Positions 56,634 through 64,000 of a DNA stretch of 64,000 bases are shown in pieces. The stretch covers positions 1,488,001 through 1,552,000 of the forward strand of contig NZ_CP046654.1 of assembly GCF_009759685.1 (NCBI RefSeq), given 5' to 3'. Position 1 is the first letter of the stretch. Each line of letters begins with the position of its first letter. This DNA is from Acinetobacter baumannii. Lineage in GTDB: Bacteria > Pseudomonadota > Gammaproteobacteria > Pseudomonadales > Moraxellaceae. Under the pieces are notes generated by a model, which was not told the DNA's origin, searched no databases, and saw only the letters and a program-made list of their open reading frames with translations. Both the position numbers and the translations under genes were made by a program.

Positions 56634-57170
56634 ATGGCTGAACTCTTGACGTTGGCACGTCCGTATGCCAAAGCAGCATTTGCTTATGCTTCTGAGCAAG
56701 GTGCAACAGACAATTGGTCGAATGCGTTACGAGTGCTCAGTGCTGCGGTGCAAGACGAAGCATTTTCCGCTTATTTAAATCGCCCTGAACTTACTCCTGC
56801 GGAGCAAGTGAAGCTTTTTGCTAAAGTTTTAGGTGAAGATCAGTCTCAAGCAGTGTCTAACTTTTTGACACTTCTTGCAGATAACGATCGATTAGTGTTG
56901 TTACCTGAAATTGCAGCAGAATATGAACAGCTTAAATCACAGAATAACAACAATGTGGATGTCGTGATTGAATCGGCTTTCCCGTTAACTGCTGAACAAG
57001 AGCAACTGTTGAAATCTGCTTTAGAAAAGCGTTTTAACAGCACAGTAACTGTTTCAGTTGAAGTTAAACCTGAGCTTATTGCAGGTGTTGTAATTCGTGC
57101 AGGCGATCAAGTGATAGATGATTCTGCGCTTAACAAGCTTGAAAAAATGCGTACTCGTCTTCTTGCATAA
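56634..57170 (+). CDS. atpH: ATP synthase F1 subunit delta
   Basis: A 178-aa stator protein. N-terminal helical domain ([12 protein letters not shown]) and C-terminal segment [21 protein letters not shown] are family marks. Confidence 0.97.
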   Translation: MAELLTLARPYAKAAFAYASEQGATDNWSNALRVLSAAVQDEAFSAYLNRPELTPAEQVKLFAKVLGEDQSQAVSNFLTLLADNDRLVLLPEIAAEYEQLKSQNNNNVDVVIESAFPLTAEQEQLLKSALEKRFNSTVTVSVEVKPELIAGVVIRAGDQVIDDSALNKLEKMRTRLLA

Positions 57171-57216
57171 TGCAAATGATGAAGACTGAACTAATAAAAG
57201 ATTGAGGAATAGCGCA

Positions 57217-58761
57217 ATGCAACAACTGAATCCATCCGAGATCAGTGCGCTCATTAAACAGCGTATCGGAGATCTGGACACCAGCGCGACCGCTAAAAAC
57301 GAAGGTACCATTGTTATGGTATCCGACGGTATCGTGCGTATTCACGGTCTTGCTGATGCAATGTACGGTGAAATGATCGAATTCGACGGCGGCTTATTTG
57401 GTATGGCACTGAACCTAGAACAGGATTCAGTGGGTGCCGTTGTTTTAGGTAACTACCTAAGCCTTCAAGAAGGTCAAAAAGCTCGTTGTACAGGTCGTGT
57501 TTTAGAAGTTCCAGTTGGTCCTGAACTTCTTGGCCGTGTCGTAGATGCTTTGGGTAACCCAATTGATGGTAAAGGCCCAATTGATGCAAAATTAACTGAT
57601 GCTGTTGAAAAAGTAGCACCAGGTGTAATTTGGCGTCAATCTGTAGACCAACCTGTTCAAACTGGTTATAAATCAGTTGATACCATGATTCCTGTGGGTC
57701 GTGGTCAGCGTGAGTTGATTATTGGTGACCGTCAAACTGGTAAAACAGCAATGGCGATCGATGCGATTATCGCTCAGAAAAACTCTGGCATTAAATGTGT
57801 ATACGTTGCGATTGGTCAAAAACAATCAACAATTGCAAACGTTGTACGTAAGCTAGAAGAAACTGGCGCTATGGCGTATACAACTGTTGTCGCTGCTGCG
57901 GCTGCTGATCCTGCTGCAATGCAGTATTTAGCTCCGTACTCTGGCTGTACAATGGGTGAATACTTCCGTGACCGCGGTGAAGACGCTCTTATCATTTATG
58001 ATGATTTGTCTAAGCAAGCTGTTGCTTACCGTCAAATTTCATTGCTTTTACGTCGTCCACCAGGTCGTGAAGCGTATCCAGGTGACGTATTCTATCTTCA
58101 CTCACGTCTTCTTGAACGTGCTTCACGTGTATCTGCTGAATACGTTGAGAAATTCACTAATGGCGCAGTAACTGGTAAAACTGGTTCTTTAACTGCATTG
58201 CCAATTATTGAAACTCAAGCAGGTGACGTATCTGCATTCGTACCAACAAACGTAATTTCGATTACTGACGGTCAGATCTTCTTAGAAACATCATTATTCA
58301 ACGCAGGTATCCGTCCTGCTGTGAACGCGGGTATCTCTGTATCTCGTGTTGGTGGTTCTGCTCAAACTAAGATCATCAAAAAATTGTCTGGTGGTATCCG
58401 TACCGCTTTAGCGCAATACCGTGAATTGGCTGCGTTTGCTCAGTTTGCTTCTGACCTTGATGAAGCAACTCGTAAACAACTTGAACATGGTCAACGTGTA
58501 ACTGAGTTAATGAAGCAAAAACAATATGCTCCTTACTCAATTGCTGACCAAGCTGTTTCTGTTTATGCATCTAACGAAGGCTATATGGCTGACGTAGAAG
58601 TTAAGAAAATCGTAGACTTTGATGCTGCGTTAATTGCTTACTTCCGTTCAGAATATGCTCCGTTGATGAAACAAATCGATGAAACTGGTGACTACAACAA
58701 AGACATCGAAGCAGCAATCAAAGCTGGTATTGAAAGCTTTAAAGCGACTCAAACTTACTAA
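57217..58761 (+). CDS. atpA: ATP synthase F1 subunit alpha
   Basis: A 514-aa nucleotide-binding subunit. The P-loop GDRQTGKT is at residues 170-177. The start is the ATG at 57217 ([10 protein letters not shown]) behind TTGAGGAAT; the longer frame from TTG 57202 overlaps the ribosome site. The signature [17 protein letters not shown] is intact. Confidence 0.98.
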
Positions 58762-58838
58762 GTTCAGTTTTAGTTAAGTTTGGTTCACGGATCAACCTTC
58801 GGAAGCTCGAAAGGGCTTTCGAATACTAGGTTAAGCGT

Positions 58839-59708
58839 ATGGCAAATTTAAAAGAAATTCGCGCCAAAGTAGCTAGTATCAAGAGCACGCAAAAGATTAC
58901 TCGCGCGATGCAAATGGTAGCTGCTTCAAAAATGCGTCGTGCGCAAGAGCGCATGGCTCAGGGCCGTCCGTATGCCGATAATATGCGCCGTGTAATTGCT
59001 CACTTGGTACAAGCAAACCCTGAATACAAACACCGTTATATGGTGGACCGCCCAGTTAAGCGTGTTGGTTACATCATTGTATCTTCAGATCGCGGTTTGG
59101 CAGGTGGTTTGAACATTAACTTGTTCAAGAAAGTTGTGCAGCATGTCAAAGCACAACAAGAGCAGTCAATTGAAGTTCAATTTGCTTTGATTGGTCAAAA
59201 AGCGGTTTCGTTTTTTAAGAATTACGGCGGTAAAGTGCTGGGTGCAACCACTCAAATTGGTGATGCCCCTAGTTTGGAACAGTTAACTGGCTCAGTGCAA
59301 GTTATGCTTGATGCATTTGATAAAGGCGAATTAGATCGTATCTATCTCGTATCAAATGGTTTCGTCAATGCAATGACACAAAAGCCTAAAGTTGAGCAAC
59401 TTGTTCCTTTAGCACCAGCAGAAGAAGGCGATGACCTCAACCGTACTTATGGTTGGGATTACATCTATGAACCAGAAGCAGAAGAATTGCTAAATGGTTT
59501 ATTAGTTCGCTATATCGAGTCTATGGTTTATCAAGGTGTGATTGAAAACGTCGCATGTGAGCAATCTGCACGTATGGTCGCAATGAAAGCAGCGACAGAT
59601 AACGCAGGTCAGCTTATCAAAGACTTACAACTCATCTATAACAAGCTGCGTCAAGCCGCGATTACTCAGGAAATCTCTGAGATCGTTGGTGGTGCCGCTG
59701 CCGTTTAA
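58839..59708 (+). CDS. atpG: ATP synthase F1 subunit gamma
   Basis: A 289-aa central stalk protein. N-terminal helix [21 protein letters not shown] and C-terminal helix with [14 protein letters not shown] are typical coiled-coil partners of the rotor shaft. Confidence 0.98.
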   Translation: MANLKEIRAKVASIKSTQKITRAMQMVAASKMRRAQERMAQGRPYADNMRRVIAHLVQANPEYKHRYMVDRPVKRVGYIIVSSDRGLAGGLNINLFKKVVQHVKAQQEQSIEVQFALIGQKAVSFFKNYGGKVLGATTQIGDAPSLEQLTGSVQVMLDAFDKGELDRIYLVSNGFVNAMTQKPKVEQLVPLAPAEEGDDLNRTYGWDYIYEPEAEELLNGLLVRYIESMVYQGVIENVACEQSARMVAMKAATDNAGQLIKDLQLIYNKLRQAAITQEISEIVGGAAAV

Positions 59709-59723
59709 CATTATTAAGTTTGA

Positions 59724-61133
<1,410 letters not shown>

Positions 61134-61150
61134 TTTAAGGAGATCATCTC

Positions 61151-61570
61151 ATGGCGACTATGCAATGTGATGTCGTAAGTGTTAAAGAGTCAATTTACTC
61201 TGGCGCAGTGACGATGTTAATCGCGAAAGGTGCAGGTGGTGAACTTGGTATTTTGCCTGGTCACGCTCCACTTGTAACCTTGCTTCAACCGGGCCCGATT
61301 CGTGTTCTGTTGGAAAATGGTACAGAAGAAATCGTCTATGTATCTGGCGGTGTTTTAGAAGTTCAACCTCATGTTGTGACGGTTCTTGCAGATACTGCAA
61401 TCCGTGCTGACAATTTGGATGAAGCTGCAATTTTAGAAGCACGTAAAAATGCTGAACAATTGCTTGCAAACCAAAAGAGTGATTTGGACTCAGCTGCTGC
61501 GTTGGCTGCCTTGGCAGAAACCGCTGCACAGCTTGAAACTATCCGTAAAATCAAAAACCGCGCTCAATAA
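61151..61570 (+). CDS. atpC: ATP synthase F1 subunit epsilon
   Basis: A 139-aa regulatory subunit: N-terminal beta-sandwich (SGAVTMLIAKGAGGELGILPGHAPLVT) and C-terminal helical pair. Last gene of the atp operon, followed by a terminator. Confidence 0.97.
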   Translation: MATMQCDVVSVKESIYSGAVTMLIAKGAGGELGILPGHAPLVTLLQPGPIRVLLENGTEEIVYVSGGVLEVQPHVVTVLADTAIRADNLDEAAILEARKNAEQLLANQKSDLDSAAALAALAETAAQLETIRKIKNRAQ

Positions 61571-61587
61571 GACGCGGTTCGAGATTG

Positions 61588-61615
61588 AAAAAGCCACCTT
61601 TCGGTGGCTTTTTTT
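61588..61615 (+). terminator. Terminator of the atp operon
   Basis: AAGCCACC pairs with GGTGGCTT over a TTTC loop and ends in a T-run of seven. Confidence 0.95.
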
Positions 61616-61631
61616 ATTGCTAAAAAGAAAA

Positions 61632-62231
61632 TTAAGAATCAGCTTTTGAATCTGATTTTTCATCTCCTGCCATAATCATAGCAGCGAGCTTGACCATATC
61701 CATTTGGATGGTATTAAGTTGCTTTTCAATTTGGTCGAAATTAATTTGCTCTAATTTCCCATTTAATAAAGGCATGCTTAAAGCTTGCTGGTTTGCCTGT
61801 AGTAGGCTTTGACGGATATTTTCAACTTCCTGACTTCTGATATCTAAACCAAGTAAAGCTTGGTTTAAACCTTCTAACTGTGCTTTCAAAGTCGTCACAG
61901 TTGTTTTTAGCTCATGCTGATCTTTATCTTGAATGGCTTGTTCAACGTCAAGTTGAGTGTCCTTGAGCTTTTCGATATAGTCGCCAGCCTTTAACTGTAA
62001 GTTAGCGGCATCACGAACGATATAAAAAACATTACCATTTTTTAATTCAGTTTTATTTTGTGTAGCTGTGATTTCTTGTTGAGAGTCATCAGCTTGTTCT
62101 GATATTTGATCGTTAGTCTGAACGGATTCTTGTTCCTTTGCATGGTCTTGTGCCTGATCACATCCAAGTAACAACATACCTGAAGCAAAAATCACAAATG
62201 GGAAAAATGCACCTTGTAAAACTTTTTTCAT
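61632..62231 (-). CDS. Putative lipoprotein with coiled-coil character, unknown function
   Basis: A 199-aa protein with a lipoprotein signal peptide and lipobox LLGC (Cys about 23). The mature part is acidic and Gln/Glu-rich and looks helical (QLKAGDYIEKLKDTQLDVEQ, LKAQLEGLNQALLGLD). I start it at the ATG at 62231 (MKKVLQGAFF), since the preceding nine residues of the open frame spoil the signal peptide. Convergent with atpC. No family recognised. Confidence 0.75.
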   Translation of the reverse strand: MKKVLQGAFFPFVIFASGMLLLGCDQAQDHAKEQESVQTNDQISEQADDSQQEITATQNKTELKNGNVFYIVRDAANLQLKAGDYIEKLKDTQLDVEQAIQDKDQHELKTTVTTLKAQLEGLNQALLGLDIRSQEVENIRQSLLQANQQALSMPLLNGKLEQINFDQIEKQLNTIQMDMVKLAAMIMAGDEKSDSKADS

Positions 62232-62332
62232 AACTACAAACAATACCAACTGAAGCAAGTAGGTACTATATGCATAAAATATGTAGAAATAAGGTATTGT
62301 TGCAAATGAACAACATTTTGAGTAGACAATAA

Positions 62333-62358
62333 AAAAGGAGTGCTATAGCACTCCTTTT
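62333..62358 (-). terminator. Terminator of the glutathione peroxidase gene
   Basis: AAAAGGAGTGCTA pairs with TAGCACTCCTTTT; T-rich on the minus strand side as needed for the gpx gene. Confidence 0.88.
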
Positions 62359-62376
62359 ATTAGTTTGATGCAAAAA

Positions 62377-62922
62377 TTATTTAGCTAATTCCGCTTCAAC
62401 TGCTTTTACAATTTGTTCATCGTCTGCCGTTAAGTTAGGAGCAAAACGCGCAACAACTTCACCGTTTTTATTTATTAGGAATTTCTCGAAGTTCCATAAC
62501 ACTTCAGGGGCAGGGTTAGTAGGAATACCTAAACCTTCTAAGCGCTCACGGAAAGGACCTTCTCCAATACGTTCTGGTTGAGCTGTTGTTAGCACTTGAT
62601 AAAGTGGATGTTTATCTTCGCCAGCTACAGAGATTTTAGAGAAAAGTGGGAAATGAACATCGTAGTTTAATGAGCAGAACTGTTGAATTTCTTCATCCGA
62701 ACCAGGCTCTTGTTCTTTAAAGTTGTTTGCAGGGAAGCCTAAGATTTCAAGACCTTGATCTTTCTTTGCTTGATACAGCTTTTCTAAACCTTCGTATTGT
62801 GGAGTTAAACCACATTTAGACGCTGTGTTTACGATTAATAAAACTTTCCCTTTATATTGGTCAAGGTCAACCGTTTCGCCTGAAATAGCTTTTACTGGAA
62901 TATGATATACAGATTGAGTCAT
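62377..62922 (-). CDS. Glutathione peroxidase-like thiol peroxidase (BtuE type)
   Basis: A 181-aa peroxidase of the GPx family with cysteine in place of selenocysteine: NTASKCGLTPQYEGL, plus the conserved GFPANNFKEQEPGS and WNFEKFLI that provide Gln and Trp of the active site. It reduces peroxides, probably via thioredoxin. The start is the ATG at 62922 after AGGAAAGA; the longer frame adds 24 residues without homology. Confidence 0.93.
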   Translation of the reverse strand: MTQSVYHIPVKAISGETVDLDQYKGKVLLIVNTASKCGLTPQYEGLEKLYQAKKDQGLEILGFPANNFKEQEPGSDEEIQQFCSLNYDVHFPLFSKISVAGEDKHPLYQVLTTAQPERIGEGPFRERLEGLGIPTNPAPEVLWNFEKFLINKNGEVVARFAPNLTADDEQIVKAVEAELAK

Positions 62923-63044
62923 GAGTCTTTCCTGAAGATTGTAATTGATATCAAGTAACGCATTTGTTTTAACTGCTATTCTTGAGTAGTGCAATAATAT
63001 TCGTGTTCAAAAAATAAAAAGATATACAAAAGCAGTTTTACTAT

Positions 63045-63809
63045 CTAATTATTTCTGATTTGAACAGGTGTTTGGCCTGTATATCTTTTAAAAAATTCGA
63101 TAAAACTTGAGCTGTGTTGATATCCTAAATCGTATGCTAGGCGTTTAATCGGTGTTCCTTGACGGATCTGATGAATGGCGTAAACAATTTTGGCTCGATT
63201 ACGCCATTCGGATAGTGAAAGTTGTAGTTCTTGTTGGCTTAAGCGTAATAAATGACGATCACTGACAGAAAAGTTCTGAAGTAGCTGCTGTAAAGAGAGA
63301 TTAAAAAGTAATGGGTCTGAAAGCTTTTCTAAAATTGGCAGTAAAACAGGATGCCGTGTTTGTGGTAAATAATGAGAATAGGCGGGTGCTTGTTGTAATT
63401 GATCGAATAAAACCTGTAAAAGATGTTCTAAATATTCAGGCTTTTCCGTTTGTTTTTGCTGTTCCAATATTTGTAAAACTAAGGTTCGAAAGAAGGGCTG
63501 AATACTAAAGCATCGGCAGATATCTCCTAAAATAGAGCAAAGCCGAGGATGTAAACGAATGCAGATATAATGAATTTCATGATCGATATGGGTAGATTGA
63601 TGAACCGTTTGAGGGGGAATCCAAAGCCCATAGCTTGGAGGAGACAAGTATATTTGCTCTTCTACCTGTATTTCTAAAATACCATTTAAACTAAAATTGA
63701 AATCGCCCCATAGTGAAGCATGAGGACGAACAATATCTTCTTTCTCGTATAGAAATTCATGAACTTCTATACTCTCTAATAAAGAAAATTGTTGGTCCTC
63801 ATTTTTCAT
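63045..63809 (-). CDS. AraC-family transcriptional regulator
   Basis: A 254-aa regulator: N-terminal cupin-like effector domain (residues about 10-110, GILEIQVEEQIYLSPPSYGLWIPPQTVHQS) and a C-terminal pair of helix-turn-helix motifs (FSVSDRHLLRLSQQELQLSLSEWRNR and PIKRLAYDLGYQHSSSFIEFFKRYTGQTP). The MFS gene that ends 22 bp upstream on the same strand is the obvious candidate partner. Confidence 0.9.
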   Translation of the reverse strand: MKNEDQQFSLLESIEVHEFLYEKEDIVRPHASLWGDFNFSLNGILEIQVEEQIYLSPPSYGLWIPPQTVHQSTHIDHEIHYICIRLHPRLCSILGDICRCFSIQPFFRTLVLQILEQQKQTEKPEYLEHLLQVLFDQLQQAPAYSHYLPQTRHPVLLPILEKLSDPLLFNLSLQQLLQNFSVSDRHLLRLSQQELQLSLSEWRNRAKIVYAIHQIRQGTPIKRLAYDLGYQHSSSFIEFFKRYTGQTPVQIRNN

Positions 63810-63830
63810 GGGTCTACTCTAAGTAATATT

Positions 63831-64000
63831 CTAATTTTCACATGTTGCTTTGGGATTGTTTAAACCTTTGGCTAAGGTAAATGTACTAATTAAAGCTAAG
63901 GCAACGAAGCTTAATACCCCATAAATTAGAGTATTTTCATTGAAATGATCAACTACATAACCACCTAATAATGATCCTGTAGCAATCATGACTTGGAACA
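63831..64000 (-). CDS. MFS transporter, C-terminal end (truncated by window)
   Basis: The minus-strand frame reads in from the right edge and ends at 63831 after 56 visible codons. It shows two hydrophobic segments (FQVMIATGSLLGGYVVD and LIYGVLSFVALALISTFTLA) as in the last helices of drug/sugar efflux MFS proteins. It precedes the AraC gene by 21 bp. Family call is moderate because so little is visible. Confidence 0.6.
   Translation of the reverse strand, partial: FQVMIATGSLLGGYVVDHFNENTLIYGVLSFVALALISTFTLAKGLNNPKATCEN

Overview
The window looks like chromosomal DNA of Acinetobacter, most probably Acinetobacter baumannii or a close relative. It is AT-rich, and it carries the abaI/abaM/abaR acyl-homoserine-lactone quorum-sensing locus directly followed by the FAAL/ACP/NRPS lipopeptide cluster known from A. 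baumannii as the acinetin-505 locus. It also carries an intrinsic ANT(3'')-type nucleotidyltransferase gene. I saw no insertion sequence, prophage, integron or CRISPR array.

Left part (1-13.8 kb): the 3' end of an alanine racemase gene (dadX type), a RidA-family gene and two tandem CycA-type D-Ala/D-Ser/Gly permease genes. A decayed copy of the ridA 3' end lies between the permeases, so they arose by segmental duplication. A LysR gene then faces a seven-gene + strand operon for the lower valine/isobutyrate pathway: mmsA, mmsB, acyl-CoA synthetase, acyl-CoA dehydrogenase, enoyl-CoA hydratase, 3-hydroxyisobutyryl-CoA hydrolase and an MHS-type transporter.

Centre (13.8-32.5 kb): abaI and abaM on the minus strand, then abaR on the plus strand, followed by an eight-gene biosynthetic operon. 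The operon encodes a fatty-acyl-AMP ligase, a long acyl-CoA dehydrogenase homologue, an ACP, a one-module NRPS (C-A-T-TE), an RND fusion protein, a DUF1302-like outer-membrane protein, an SDR/hydrolase fusion and an Sfp-type phosphopantetheinyl transferase. Lux boxes with identical half-sites (CTGTAA-N4-TTACAG) precede abaI and this operon, so AHL signalling probably controls both. Odd points are a Cys nucleophile in the NRPS thioesterase, an Asp in place of the acyl-CoA dehydrogenase catalytic Glu, and a three-domain transporter fusion that still holds an internal signal-peptide-like segment.

Right part (32.6-64 kb): two tRNA-Gly genes, then mostly core genes. These are bolA, a SirB2-like gene, an orphan parA, LysE and DedA family genes, a DoxX gene, a DUF445 gene, guaA, the ANT(3'') gene, a His-rich PadR regulator, pirin, OsmC, a GST, a SPOR protein with argS, an NAD-malic enzyme gene, a Dyp peroxidase, the zinc-uptake locus zur-znuC-znuB/znuA, and the complete F1Fo ATP synthase operon atpIBEFHAGDC. 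A lipoprotein, a glutathione peroxidase, an AraC regulator and the end of an MFS gene finish the window. Most units end in clear intrinsic terminators.
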